Virus record (IMG/VR): IMGVR_UViG_3300047457_000466
Span: 1-31,125 of that record
Reading direction: 5' to 3' (one strand)
Length of the DNA: 31,125 nucleotides
Source of the DNA: a virus
Part shown: piece after piece, positions 7,972-16,410 of the stretch
How positions within the stretch are numbered: the stretch's first letter is position 1
Layout: the number at the start of each line of letters is the position of its first letter
Made by a program: the position numbers and the translations under genes
Notes under the pieces: generated by a model
What the model saw: only the letters and a program-made list of their open reading frames with translations
Databases searched by the model: none
What the model was told of the DNA's origin: nothing

Positions 7972-9789
7972 ATGACGACTTCTTTGTCTATTAACCGGCT
8001 GATTCAAGCCACTGTTAATCTGGAGCCAAACGCAGCGCAGATGCAAAACATCTCCACGTTGCTGATTCTCGGTTCTTCAGACGTAATTAATGTGACTGAA
8101 AGGTATCGTCAATACGACAGCGCCTCAGCCGTAGCCGCGGACTTCGGTACTTCGGCTCCTGAGTACCTCGCAGCACAATTGTGGGAAGCACAGATACCAC
8201 AGCCCTTAAATTTGTTGATTGGACGCTGGGCCGAAACAGCTACAGCCGCAGTCTTGGTTGGCGGTTCTCTTTCAACCACTCAAAAAGCAATCAGCATCTG
8301 GCAAGCAATTTCTGATGGAGGATTTTTTGTATACGTTGACGGTGTTCCAGTTCACGTAAGCGGGCTGAATTTTACGGCAGAAACGAATCTTAACGGTGTT
8401 GCTTATGTAATCCAACAAGCTCTTGATGCCGTAAGTTCTGGATGTACCGTCACTTGGAATTCAGATTACTCCCAATTTCTTGTTACTTCAGGAACTACTG
8501 GGGTCACCTCGACTCTTAGTTTCTTAGCGGCTCCTACGGCTACAGACGCCGTGACATTTAATGCGAATGCACTTGCTGGTGACACACTCACGTTAAACGG
8601 TACGGTTCTTACTTTCGTTGATGTGATTACTGGCCCCGATCAGGTACTTATTGGAGCTACCCCGCAGGAAACAGTTGCCGCAACCGCTTCCGCTATTAAT
8701 ACTTCTGCCGATGCAAATATAGCCCTTATTGAAGGTTATCACGAAGATGCAGGTTCAATCCTCTATCTTATTGCAAAACTTACAGGGACCGCGGGAAACA
8801 GTTATACCGCTATCAGTTCGAGCGCGAATATCGTAGTCAGTTCACCAACTTTTTCAGGTGGTTCCGGAACTGATGTTGCTAATCTTATGTTGGGAACTGC
8901 CACCAGTTCAGGTGCTTACATCGCAAACGGGGTTGCAGCAGAAACACCAGTCGAGGCGGCCGCTATCTTTGACATCAACTTTGGCCAGCTGTGGTATGGT
9001 TTGATGTTTACGGCTATCCCTGATGCGGATCATCTGGAGGTTGCTTCATTTATTGAGAGCACCACCAACAAGCACACCTATTGGGTATCCTCTCAGGAAG
9101 CTGGAATCATTAGCCCGGTTAGCACAACTGACATTGCCTCAGAACTGAAAGCGCTTGGTGTAAATCGTACAGCAGTGCAGTATTCCAGCAGTACCCCGTA
9201 TGCCGTGGCTTCATTGTGTGCCAAGGCACTCACGGTAGACTACAACGGCAACAACACCGTTATTGACACCATGTATAAGCAGGAGCCCTTGGTAACTGCC
9301 GAAACACTGAACGTCAATCAGCTCAATGCTCTCGAAGCGAAGAATTGCAACGTTTTTGTAGCCTACAATAACAACACCGCAATTATCGAAAAGGGTAACA
9401 TGAGTTCTGGTACCCCGATTGATATCGTGACCGGAACCGACTGGTTGGCCTTGGCTATTCAGAACGCGGTCTATAACCTGCTCTATTTGAGCCCGACCAA
9501 GATTCCGCAGACGGATGCTGGTAACAATCTTATCGTTGGAACTATCACCGGGATTCTTTCTCAGGCGCGGACAAACGGGCTTTTGGCGCCGGGTGTTTGG
9601 AGCTCGAATGGATTTGGAGCCCTAAGCAATGGCGATTTCCTGTCAACGGGCTTTTATGTCTACGCTCCTCCGATTGCTAGCCAGACTGTAGCTGACCGTT
9701 CCGCACGTAAATCAGTCACTTTCCAGATCGCTGCGAAATTGGCCGGAGCAATTAGAACTGTGGACATCCTTATTAACGTCAACCGCTAA
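7972..9789 (+). CDS. Tail sheath protein, DUF3383 family with inserted domain
   Basis: A 605-residue contractile tail sheath subunit. The N-terminus (Leu-Ser-Ile-Asn-Arg-Leu-Ile) and the C-terminal half (Phe-Gly-Gln-Leu-Trp-Tyr-Gly-Leu-Met-Phe; Lys-Gln-Glu-Pro-Leu; Asn-Val-Phe-Val-Ala-Tyr-Asn-Asn; Arg-Ser-Ala-Arg-Lys) fit the DUF3383 sheath family. It is about 100 residues longer than usual for that family. The extra length appears to be a beta-rich domain at about 193-298 (Gly-Asp-Thr-Leu-Thr-Leu-Asn-Gly and Thr-Val-Ala-Ala-Thr-Ala-Ser-Ala-Ile-Asn) of a type seen in various phage surface proteins. It is followed after 9 bases by the tube gene, as in other sheath-tube pairs. Confidence 0.85.
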   Translation: MTTSLSINRLIQATVNLEPNAAQMQNISTLLILGSSDVINVTERYRQYDSASAVAADFGTSAPEYLAAQLWEAQIPQPLNLLIGRWAETATAAVLVGGSLSTTQKAISIWQAISDGGFFVYVDGVPVHVSGLNFTAETNLNGVAYVIQQALDAVSSGCTVTWNSDYSQFLVTSGTTGVTSTLSFLAAPTATDAVTFNANALAGDTLTLNGTVLTFVDVITGPDQVLIGATPQETVAATASAINTSADANIALIEGYHEDAGSILYLIAKLTGTAGNSYTAISSSANIVVSSPTFSGGSGTDVANLMLGTATSSGAYIANGVAAETPVEAAAIFDINFGQLWYGLMFTAIPDADHLEVASFIESTTNKHTYWVSSQEAGIISPVSTTDIASELKALGVNRTAVQYSSSTPYAVASLCAKALTVDYNGNNTVIDTMYKQEPLVTAETLNVNQLNALEAKNCNVFVAYNNNTAIIEKGNMSSGTPIDIVTGTDWLALAIQNAVYNLLYLSPTKIPQTDAGNNLIVGTITGILSQARTNGLLAPGVWSSNGFGALSNGDFLSTGFYVYAPPIASQTVADRSARKSVTFQIAAKLAGAIRTVDILINVNR

Positions 9790-9798
9790 GGGAACAAC

Positions 9799-10242
9799 AT
9801 GAGCACTTATAGTTTTCTCAACACCAACGTTGCTTTGGTTGGCCCGGGCGGCTCAATCAATCTTGGCGCAGGAGCTTCTGTGGCGGAGGAGGGTATTACC
9901 CTTGAGCCTAATGAGGACATCAACACCATGACTGTTGGAGCCGATGGTGCAGTAATGCACTCCTTGGGCGCAAACAAGTCACGGACAATAACCGTGCGCC
10001 TTTTAAAGACCTCACCGGTAAATCAAAAGCTGTCCACACTGTATGCTGTTCAGACTGCTGCGGCTCAGACCCACGGTGCAAATACCATGACGCTGACAAA
10101 TTCTGCGACGCAGGACACCGTTATTTGCCAGCAAGTTGCTTTCAAGCGTGGTGTACCCCTCACTTATGCAAAGGATGCGGGTATCAACGAATGGCAGTTT
10201 GACGCCGGTATCGTAGACACCATTCTTGGAGCTACTACCTAA
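9799..10242 (+). CDS. Tail tube protein, DUF3277 family
   Basis: A 147-residue protein of the DUF3277 type: Tyr-Ser-Phe-Leu-Asn, Leu-Val-Gly-Pro-Gly-Gly, Asn-Leu-Gly-Ala-Gly-Ala, Glu-Glu-Gly-Ile-Thr, then His-Ser-Leu-Gly-Ala-Asn-Lys-Ser. In phages of this lineage the DUF3383-DUF3277 pair is sheath plus inner tube, and the position here agrees. Its stop codon overlaps the ATG of the chaperone gene by one base (TAATG). AAGGGA lies close before the ATG. Confidence 0.8.
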   Translation: MSTYSFLNTNVALVGPGGSINLGAGASVAEEGITLEPNEDINTMTVGADGAVMHSLGANKSRTITVRLLKTSPVNQKLSTLYAVQTAAAQTHGANTMTLTNSATQDTVICQQVAFKRGVPLTYAKDAGINEWQFDAGIVDTILGATT

Positions 10243-10622
10243 TGTCAATCGAACAGTACCAAATCACGGGAAAGTTGAACGCTTTCGACCAGCTTAATGT
10301 TGCTCGAAAGCTGTCCCCCGCTCTACCTATCGTGGATGGTCTTGTTCGTGAGGAAAACGCCGGCAAGGATATGGGCATTCTCGTTGTCTATATCCTGAGC
10401 CAGCTTCCTGACAAGGACAGTGCCTATGTGGTCGAAAAATGCCTTTCCGTAGTGGCCCGTAAGAACCCGGACGGCCAGCTAAGCAAAGTCATGTCATCTG
10501 GCGGGGTTTTGATGTTCGACGACGTCAACATGAAAGACATCCTTGATATCACCGCCAAAATAATCGAGGACAACCTCGGGGATTTTTTGCGTACCGCCCT
10601 ACCAAATTTGGCTCAGGTGTAG
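10242..10622 (+). CDS. Tail assembly chaperone, G-like (upstream frame)
   Basis: A 126-residue protein in the position of lambda gpG, between tube and tape measure. It has a mixed helical fold with an N-terminal beta start (Gln-Tyr-Gln-Ile-Thr-Gly-Lys) and a conserved-looking Val-Val-Ala-Arg-Lys-Asn-Pro-Asp-Gly segment. Ten codons before its stop, the mRNA contains the heptamer T-TTT-TTG in the right phase for a -1 shift into an open frame that continues to 10804. Two products are therefore expected: the 126-residue form and a 187-residue fusion. Such pairs bind the tape measure protein during tail assembly in other phages. The chaperone role is inferred from position and frameshift layout. 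Confidence 0.7.
   Translation: MSIEQYQITGKLNAFDQLNVARKLSPALPIVDGLVREENAGKDMGILVVYILSQLPDKDSAYVVEKCLSVVARKNPDGQLSKVMSSGGVLMFDDVNMKDILDITAKIIEDNLGDFLRTALPNLAQV
10583..10589 (+). other. Programmed -1 ribosomal frameshift site
   Basis: The heptamer TTTTTTG reads T TTT TTG in the frame of the upstream chaperone gene, a canonical X XXY YYZ slippery site. A slip of one base back at this point enters the -1 frame, which is open from 10547 to the TAA at 10802-10804. The shift adds 71 codons after 116 shared codons. No strong downstream pseudoknot was identified by eye. Confidence 0.75.
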
Positions 10623-10642
10623 GATCAGCGGACGCAGCCACA

Positions 10643-10804
10643 ATGGCCAGCGAGGAGGATTACCTCCTCCGGCCAATCCTAAGAGGGATGTGCCAATATG
10701 AATCCCTGAAAGACGGGACTCTGAACCTCTTGGATATTTGTAAGATGAACGAGGCTTTAGACGTTCAAGCCGAAAATCAATTTAGGATGCGGAACTCCAC
10801 CTAA
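10643..10804 (+). CDS. GT-like frameshift extension of tail chaperone (DUF6889-like)
   Basis: The frame codes for Glu-Glu-Asp-Tyr-Leu-Leu-Arg-Pro-Ile-Leu-Arg-Gly-Met-Cys-Gln-Tyr-Glu-Ser-Leu-Lys and Leu-Asp-Val-Gln-Ala-Glu-Asn, which I recognise as DUF6889-like, a short protein found before tape measures in DUF3383/DUF3277 phages. It can be expressed as the 71-codon tail of the frameshift product (10589-10804). Alternatively it is a separate 53-residue protein from the ATG at 10643; GGA triplets lie upstream but no clear Shine-Dalgarno does. Its TAA shares a base with the ATG of the tape measure (TAATG). By analogy with lambda gpGT, this part would contact the tube protein. Confidence 0.7.
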   Translation: MASEEDYLLRPILRGMCQYESLKDGTLNLLDICKMNEALDVQAENQFRMRNST

Positions 10805-12279
10805 TGTCTAGCGAAATCTTACAAGAGTATTTGGTCAAGCTTGGGTACAAGACTGATACTATATCGCTCGCCAAATTTACCCAGAACCTTACAGGCGTAC
10901 AAAAGCGGGTAACTGCCGCCGGAATCGCCGTTGCGGGTGTGGTTACCACTACCGCCGCAGCTGCAGCCGCTTTCTCTTACTCGATGCGAAAAATGTATTT
11001 TGCCTCCGAGTTAGCCAACAGTTCCGTCAAGAATCTCAAAGGCATGGAATATGCCGGTCAGCAGATTGGGGTATCCGGGGAGGCGATGGCCTCTTCGATA
11101 CACGACATGGCTCAGGCTCTTCGTCTCAATCCGGGTTTGACTGGATTTTTAAATAGCCTCGGTGTCCCAGTAACTGGCAGGGACATGAGCGATGTTATGG
11201 TTGACCTCGTCGCCGCTCTGTCAAAAATGCCGGAGTATCAAGCAACACAAATTGCAGGTATGTTTGGGATTAGCCCAGATGAATATCACCAGATGGTGAA
11301 TCATCTCGATACCCTCCTCGAAAAGAAAAAGGAGCATGCCGAGCTGTATCAAAAGATGGGTGTTGACGTTGATGCCGCAAAAAAGACGGTTCTTGAATAT
11401 ACTCAAATCCTCGATAACCTCAAAGTTCGGATTGAGATTCTAGGCGAAGCGATTTTGATGCATTTTGTTGCCCCGTTCAAGGAAGCTACAAAATGGTTAG
11501 ACGAATCAATGTCCGACATGTCGAAATGGATAACTGGGGATATGACCTCGGGAGACATGTTCGACGATTTAGCCACGAAAGCTAAGCATGGGGTAGAAAC
11601 CGCGCAGAGGGAAATTGACGCGCTCCATCCGGGAGGCCTTGCCGGTTCTGCGCTGGGTAAATTAATTTCTCGTGGCGAAGGTGGATACGGCTCTGTCAAC
11701 CTTGGAAAAGCCGGGAATTACCGAGCCGGTAAACGCGACCTCGAAAACATGACCGTTTCGCAGGTTATGGCCGCTCAGCGTTCTGGTGAATTTAATGCGG
11801 TAGGCCGTTACCAGCTGATCAAAGGGACACTCGCTGACGCGGTTAAAGACCTCGGCCTGTCTGGTTCAGAGAAATTTGATAAAGCGACGCAGGATATGAT
11901 TTTCGAAAAATATCTGTTGTCGCATAAACAAAAGGCCATCGGGGACTACCTGAGCGGTAAAACTGATGACATTGTCGGAGCGGCAGCTGCAGCAGCCCGC
12001 GAATGGGCGAGCATAGCTGATCCATTTACGGGACAAAGTCATTACGCCGGCGTTGCAGGTAACAGGGCCTCAGTGTCTCCACGTGAGATTATGGGGGCCT
12101 TAGAAACTACGCGGCTTGGTCTTCAGCAAGGTGCCGGCCAGCAGGGCGTTCAAGTCACACAAAACAATACTTTTAATGTGACCGGTACAGAGGCTAAAAA
12201 GATAGCCGAAGAAATCGCTACCCAACAGGATCGTGTGAACGCCAATACCGTGCGCCAGTTTAAGGAGAGAGCTCGATGA
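10804..12279 (+). CDS. Tape measure protein with lysozyme-like domain
   Basis: A 491-residue tail length protein. Residues 1-37 are amphipathic, 38-57 form an Ala/Val-rich hydrophobic segment, and 65-270 are largely helical. A lysozyme-like domain spans about 284-430, with Ile-Ser-Arg-Gly-Glu292-Gly-Gly-Tyr-Gly-Ser-Val-Asn as the likely catalytic loop and Ala-Val-Gly-Arg-Tyr-Gln-Leu-Ile at 332-339, a pattern typical of phage muramidases. The C-terminal 60 residues are polar and end in Asn-rich and charged helices. At about 0.15 nm per residue the length predicts a short tail near 74 nm. The peptidoglycan-cutting domain would help local wall penetration at ejection. Catalysis is inferred from the motif, not proven. 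Confidence 0.8.
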   Translation: MSSEILQEYLVKLGYKTDTISLAKFTQNLTGVQKRVTAAGIAVAGVVTTTAAAAAAFSYSMRKMYFASELANSSVKNLKGMEYAGQQIGVSGEAMASSIHDMAQALRLNPGLTGFLNSLGVPVTGRDMSDVMVDLVAALSKMPEYQATQIAGMFGISPDEYHQMVNHLDTLLEKKKEHAELYQKMGVDVDAAKKTVLEYTQILDNLKVRIEILGEAILMHFVAPFKEATKWLDESMSDMSKWITGDMTSGDMFDDLATKAKHGVETAQREIDALHPGGLAGSALGKLISRGEGGYGSVNLGKAGNYRAGKRDLENMTVSQVMAAQRSGEFNAVGRYQLIKGTLADAVKDLGLSGSEKFDKATQDMIFEKYLLSHKQKAIGDYLSGKTDDIVGAAAAAAREWASIADPFTGQSHYAGVAGNRASVSPREIMGALETTRLGLQQGAGQQGVQVTQNNTFNVTGTEAKKIAEEIATQQDRVNANTVRQFKERAR

Positions 12280-12971
12280 CAGGTTTAGCCGGGATAGTCA
12301 CCGCCGCAGCCGCATTTGGTAGCTCTGCCATTTTAGTCTCTCCGCAAAGAGGCTTTTATAATTTGACGCTGCCGGATGGCTCTTTTCTACCCAGTATTGC
12401 CGCTCAGGCTACTGTCGAAGAAAAACATTTAGATGAAATGGAAATCACGGAGCATCCAGTTGAACAGGGCGCCGCCATTACTGACCACATGTATAAGCTC
12501 CCGGCGCGCGTCTCACTTCAACTTGGATGGTCAGATAGTTTCAGCCTATCCAGCGGAATGCTCGGGTCCACCGTTAATTCTGTGGCCATCAACGGTCCAA
12601 GCGCGTTGGTTGATAGTGCCGGCGGACCCGGCCCAACTACGCAGTCTTTAATTACTGGCTCAGGAGTCTTGGGTATACGAGCCATTTATGATAAGTTGCT
12701 TGAAATGCAGCAGCTTAGAACGCTTTTTACCCTTTATACCGGAAAGCGCGTTTACCGAAACATGGTGTGTCGGTCACTTTCGACGGTTAGCGACTTTCGT
12801 AACGCCCACACCCTACCCGTTACAATGGAGTGTCAGGAGGTTATCCTTGTCAATACCCGGACGGCCCCATTGCCGGCTAGCCAACAAGCAAACCCTAGTG
12901 CCACAGCCTCTCCGGTAAATAAAGGCATTCAGTCTCCCTCCCCGGTCGCTTCTGGAGTTACAAGCCGATGA
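12276..12971 (+). CDS. Dit-like baseplate / distal tail protein
   Basis: A 231-residue protein coupled to the tape measure by an ATGA overlap. The core (Glu-Lys-His-Leu-Asp-Glu-Met-Glu-Ile-Thr-Glu-His-Pro-Val-Glu-Gln-Gly-Ala; Ile-Thr-Asp-His-Met; Leu-Pro-Ala-Arg-Val) matches the Dit-like N-terminal domain of phage baseplate proteins, which closes the tube end and organises the hub. The middle contains Arg-Thr-Leu-Phe-Thr-Leu-Tyr-Thr-Gly-Lys-Arg, as often seen in the family. The last 35 residues are a Pro/Ser/Ala-rich linker with low complexity. The N-terminus is Ala-rich and hydrophobic. Confidence 0.7.
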   Translation: MTGLAGIVTAAAAFGSSAILVSPQRGFYNLTLPDGSFLPSIAAQATVEEKHLDEMEITEHPVEQGAAITDHMYKLPARVSLQLGWSDSFSLSSGMLGSTVNSVAINGPSALVDSAGGPGPTTQSLITGSGVLGIRAIYDKLLEMQQLRTLFTLYTGKRVYRNMVCRSLSTVSDFRNAHTLPVTMECQEVILVNTRTAPLPASQQANPSATASPVNKGIQSPSPVASGVTSR

Positions 12972-13282
12972 GTACCGCATATCGTATCCCATTAACCCCG
13001 GAAGCCCAGCTCTTTTCCATCTCCTTGAACGGGAAGGCTTATGCCATGCGCCTGTTGTGGAACGGTTATGCGAACGTGTGGCAGTTGGATATTTCAGACA
13101 ATTTAACCGGGGTCGCTATCCTGAGTAACCTCTTAGTGGTCGCCGGTACAGATTTGCTAGAACAGTATTCGTATTTAGATTTTGGTGGACAGCTTATAGC
13201 TCAAACAACGAACGACCTTAACGCCCCGCCGACTTACGATAATCTCGGGATTACCGGCGAGCTTTATTTTGTAGTACCATGA
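12968..13282 (+). CDS. Baseplate plug protein, Pam3 gp18-like
   Basis: A 104-residue protein with ATGA overlaps at both ends, a sign of a tightly coupled baseplate operon. The layout Ile-Pro-Leu-Thr-Pro-Glu-Ala-Gln, Phe-Ser-Ile-Ser-Leu-Asn-Gly, Leu-Leu-Trp-Asn, Trp-Gln-Leu-Asp-Ile fits the family of small baseplate plug proteins typified by Pam3 gp18, which fills the hub channel. The order Dit-like, plug, hub, spike is the same as in related contractile phages. Confidence 0.7.
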   Translation: MSTAYRIPLTPEAQLFSISLNGKAYAMRLLWNGYANVWQLDISDNLTGVAILSNLLVVAGTDLLEQYSYLDFGGQLIAQTTNDLNAPPTYDNLGITGELYFVVP

Positions 13283-14223
13283 CCACCCTCTGTGATCAAT
13301 GGATTCGAAAACTAGGGCTTTTTGTCTTTTCCGACAAAGAGACCATAGACCTATCTGCATTCCACGTTAAATTCGATGTCGCCAATGCGGACGTTGAGTC
13401 CCCGAATAATGCGGCTATTCGGATTTACAATTTATCGAACGACACCGTCAAAAAGCTTACCCAGAACAGTGAATATAAAAACGTCTCGTTGAATGCCGGC
13501 TATGCGAACGGGAATTATGGGATCGTTTTTCAGGGCCAGATAAAGCAATACCGTGTTGGGAAAGAAAGTCCGACAACAACGTATCTTGACATTCTCGCAG
13601 CAGACGGAGACATAGCCTACAACCAAGGTTACATCAATCAGTCTTTAAAAAAGGGTGTAACCCAGCAAGACACTATGACAGCCTCTGCTCAGGCCATGGG
13701 AATTTCAGTCGACTACGGTTCATTAAAAACTGAATTGCAGTATGTCCCAAGCATCCGCGGAAAAGTCCTTTTCGGGATGGCCAGAACATATATGCGTAAT
13801 TCAGCGTCGACGTTGGATGCCACTTGGTCTATCCAAAACGGGGTAGTCCAAGTTATCGACAACAAAGGATATCTAGACGGCCAAGCGGTGGTTCTCAATT
13901 CAGATACAGGGCTCATCGGTATTCCGGAACAGACCGACGAAGGCATCCGTATGAAATGTCTTTTAAATAGTCGTATACGAATTGGTGGTTTGGTTCAAAT
14001 AGACAACTCGGTAGTCAACAAGACAATTTACCAAAACACTAATACTGCGGCAATTCCGTATGATCGGTATTCTGGACTTATGCCCTTGGCCCCTCTTTCT
14101 GATGACGGTATCTATCGGGTGATGGTGGCTGAACACGAAGGCGATAATAGAGGAACCCCGTGGTACACTAATTTGGTGTGCTTGGCCTTTGACGCCACCA
14201 AGAAAGAGACATTGGCCCAGTAA
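13279..14223 (+). CDS. Baseplate hub protein
   Basis: A 314-residue protein in the hub position between plug and spike. Its N-terminal part (Phe-His-Val-Lys-Phe-Asp-Val, Asn-Ala-Ala-Ile-Arg-Ile-Tyr-Asn-Leu-Ser, Gly-Asn-Tyr-Gly-Ile-Val-Phe-Gln-Gly-Gln-Ile) resembles the first tube-like domain of gp27/gpD-type hubs, including a likely strand for annulus formation. Later segments contain a Gly-Ile-Pro-Glu-Gln-Thr motif and a short basic stretch. The start ATG overlaps the stop of the plug gene, and the stop codon TAATG overlaps the spike start. Assignment rests on fold pattern and gene order. Confidence 0.7.
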   Translation: MTTLCDQWIRKLGLFVFSDKETIDLSAFHVKFDVANADVESPNNAAIRIYNLSNDTVKKLTQNSEYKNVSLNAGYANGNYGIVFQGQIKQYRVGKESPTTTYLDILAADGDIAYNQGYINQSLKKGVTQQDTMTASAQAMGISVDYGSLKTELQYVPSIRGKVLFGMARTYMRNSASTLDATWSIQNGVVQVIDNKGYLDGQAVVLNSDTGLIGIPEQTDEGIRMKCLLNSRIRIGGLVQIDNSVVNKTIYQNTNTAAIPYDRYSGLMPLAPLSDDGIYRVMVAEHEGDNRGTPWYTNLVCLAFDATKKETLAQ

Positions 14224-14882
14224 TGGACAGACTTGAACGCATTGAACATCCACAAGAAGCGCTCCTTTCCGCGCTTCAGGGCAACCAGCTTAACATCTGG
14301 ACCGCTCTGCCGGGCATTATTCAGGAAGTCAATCTAGACGAAAAAACGTGTTCGGTCCAGCCTTGTATACAAGCTCAGCTTGAAGACGAAATAACCGGGA
14401 CTTACACCGATGTCAATCTTCCATTGTTGCTTGACTGCCCAATTCTATTCCCAAGCGGCGGCGGATGCACTTTAACCTTCCCTGTGGCTAATGGAGACGA
14501 ATGCCTTGTCATCTTCGCCTCTCGGTGCATAGACGCGTGGTGGCAATCCGGCGGAATTCAGAAACAAGCGGAATTTCGCATGCATTCTCTTTCTGACGGA
14601 TTTGCCATCCCGGGAATAAGTTCAGTTCCAAAGGTACCCCCATTTATAAGTAACACTGAAGCCGCTCTTCGAAGCTTTGATGGAGAAACCATTGTAGCCG
14701 TTAATCCAACAGCTAAAACAGTCCGAGTAGCAGCTCCGAATGGTATGACTGTTCTTGGGGATTTAGTTGTCACTGGTACTATCCGAAGCATGGAAGACGT
14801 GATAGCCGACTCCGTGCATTTGAAAACTCACGTCCATTCTGGGGTATCCACAGGTGGTTCAAATACTGGGGGTCCGGTGTGA
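14223..14882 (+). CDS. Baseplate spike protein, Gp138/gpV-like
   Basis: A 219-residue puncturing spike. The N-terminal OB-like domain (Ile-Trp-Thr-Ala-Leu-Pro-Gly-Ile-Ile-Gln-Glu-Val; Cys-Ser-Val-Gln-Pro; Leu-Leu-Asp-Cys-Pro; Phe-Pro-Val-Ala-Asn-Gly-Asp-Glu-Cys-Leu-Val-Ile-Phe) matches the Gp138 N-terminal family. A beta-prism region follows, with Ala-Pro-Asn-Gly-Met-Thr-Val-Leu-Gly-Asp. The C-terminus contains His-Val-His-Ser-Gly-Val and a Gly/Thr/Ser tail, the usual metal-binding tip of gpV/gp138 spikes (iron via HxH). It acts as the trimeric tip that pierces the outer membrane. It overlaps its neighbours at both ends. Confidence 0.8.
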   Translation: MDRLERIEHPQEALLSALQGNQLNIWTALPGIIQEVNLDEKTCSVQPCIQAQLEDEITGTYTDVNLPLLLDCPILFPSGGGCTLTFPVANGDECLVIFASRCIDAWWQSGGIQKQAEFRMHSLSDGFAIPGISSVPKVPPFISNTEAALRSFDGETIVAVNPTAKTVRVAAPNGMTVLGDLVVTGTIRSMEDVIADSVHLKTHVHSGVSTGGSNTGGPV

Positions 14883-15226
14883 TTTATCGTAAACTCGATG
14901 CCGCTGGTGATTATACTTTCGGGCAGGGCTCAGCTAATTTTTTAGTTGATTCACCCGCGGCTGTAGCCCAAGCCGTTTCTACCCGCTTAAAATTGATCCA
15001 AGGAGAATGGTTCTTGGATACGCAGGCCGGGGTCCCATACAACACTGAGGTTCTTGGTTTTGGGACCATTCCGTATTATGATTTTGCAATCAAAGACGCG
15101 ATCATCAATACTCCAGGAGTGTCTAGCATAGTAAGCTATTCCAGTTACATCGCGAACCGAGACGTATCAATAACAGCTACTATTAACACCATTTACGGGC
15201 AGACCACTATTCAGCAGGTTTTATGA
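14879..15226 (+). CDS. Baseplate wedge protein, gp25/W-like
   Basis: A 115-residue protein that begins with GTG at 14879, overlapping the TGA of the spike gene. The family features are a short N-terminus, Ala-Val-Ala-Gln-Ala-Val-Ser-Thr-Arg-Leu near residue 30, Gly-Glu-Trp-Phe-Leu-Asp-Thr-Gln-Ala-Gly-Val-Pro-Tyr and a final beta strand. These fit the phage gp25/W-type proteins that join sheath to wedge. The residue order Glu-Trp-Phe is the strongest local hint. ATGA overlap with the J-like gene downstream supports co-translation. Confidence 0.7.
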   Translation: MIYRKLDAAGDYTFGQGSANFLVDSPAAVAQAVSTRLKLIQGEWFLDTQAGVPYNTEVLGFGTIPYYDFAIKDAIINTPGVSSIVSYSSYIANRDVSITATINTIYGQTTIQQVL

Positions 15227-16410
15227 GCACTTATCCGCTACCTACTCTCGGCCCGACAATCTCAGCCACCGGAATTAGTATTCCAAGCTATTCTGATGTA
15301 TATCTCAGTCTAATCGCAAAGTTTCAGGAAATCTACGGCTCTGACATCTACGTTTCGGCAGACTCTCAGGACGGGCAATGGCTTGCGGCGATGGCCAAGG
15401 CTATTGACGACAGCAATCAGGCGGCCGTAAGTATTTTTATGTCTTTCTCCCCGACCTACGCCCAAGGAAATCAGCTGTCTTCTGTGGTCAAAATTAACGG
15501 GATAGCAAGGAACACTTCGGGCTACTCCACAGCAGATGGTTATGTTGTCGGTGAAGTGGGGCGAACTATTTCAAATGGTGTTGTTCAAGACAGCGTTGGT
15601 AATCTTTGGAACTTACCGGTATCCGTCACTATCCCACCGGCTGGACAAATCCTCGTAACCATCATAGCGCAACAGCCGGGAGCCATTGGGGCTTCAGCTG
15701 GAACAATTAACAAGATTTACAATCCACAATTAGGCTGGCAAGAATTCTATAGTACCACGGACGCTAGTGTAGGCGCCCCCGTCGAAACAGACGCTGAGTT
15801 ACGTTTAAGGCAGACCCAGTCCACAGCCCTCGGTTCGCTAACCGTTCTTGATGGGATAGCCGGGGCCATTGCGAATCTGACCGGGGTAACTCAGGTCAAG
15901 GCTTACGAAAACGATACTGGGCTCACCGATTCAGATGGGCTACCGCCGCATTCTATTTCAATGGTCGTCGAAGGTGGAGACGCTACTGCCATAGCCACCG
16001 CGATCATGAACAAGAAAACACCCGGAGCTTATACTTACGGAAGCACCGTAGTCCCTGTCACCGATAATCTTGGATTGACTCACGACATTAGATTTTTTGT
16101 TCCTACACAAGAAGAAATTACGGTTGAGATTACTCTCCGGGCTTTTGCTGGATATTCTTCGACAACGGCGGACGCTATAAAAACCGCAGTGGCCGATTAC
16201 ATCAACGCCTTACTGATTGGTCAAGATGTTCTGATTACTAAGCTTTATGTCCCAGCTCAGTTAAACAGCATTGCTGCTTCTTCTACTTTTGAACTTATTA
16301 CTTTACTTGCAGCGGTTGTCGGGGATACCCCAACCACGTCAGACGTCTTAATCCCGTTCAACGGTGTCGCTAAATGTTCAATTTCCGATATCAACATAAC
16401 GGTGATCTAA
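15223..16410 (+). CDS. Baseplate wedge protein, J-like (gp6-like)
   Basis: A 395-residue protein of the baseplate J family. It starts with Gly-Ile-Ser-Ile-Pro-Ser-Tyr-Ser-Asp-Val-Tyr, has the hallmark Asp-Gly-Gln-Trp-Leu-Ala-Ala-Met-Ala and the later Gly-Ala-Pro-Val-Glu-Thr-Asp-Ala-Glu-Leu-Arg-Leu-Arg, and the segment Leu-Thr-Gly-Val-Thr-Gln-Val-Lys-Ala-Tyr-Glu-Asn-Asp-Thr before Pro-Pro-His-Ser-Ile. J proteins form the iris ring of the baseplate wedges. The stop TAA shares a base with the ATG of the next gene. Confidence 0.85.
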   Translation: MSTYPLPTLGPTISATGISIPSYSDVYLSLIAKFQEIYGSDIYVSADSQDGQWLAAMAKAIDDSNQAAVSIFMSFSPTYAQGNQLSSVVKINGIARNTSGYSTADGYVVGEVGRTISNGVVQDSVGNLWNLPVSVTIPPAGQILVTIIAQQPGAIGASAGTINKIYNPQLGWQEFYSTTDASVGAPVETDAELRLRQTQSTALGSLTVLDGIAGAIANLTGVTQVKAYENDTGLTDSDGLPPHSISMVVEGGDATAIATAIMNKKTPGAYTYGSTVVPVTDNLGLTHDIRFFVPTQEEITVEITLRAFAGYSSTTADAIKTAVADYINALLIGQDVLITKLYVPAQLNSIAASSTFELITLLAAVVGDTPTTSDVLIPFNGVAKCSISDINITVI

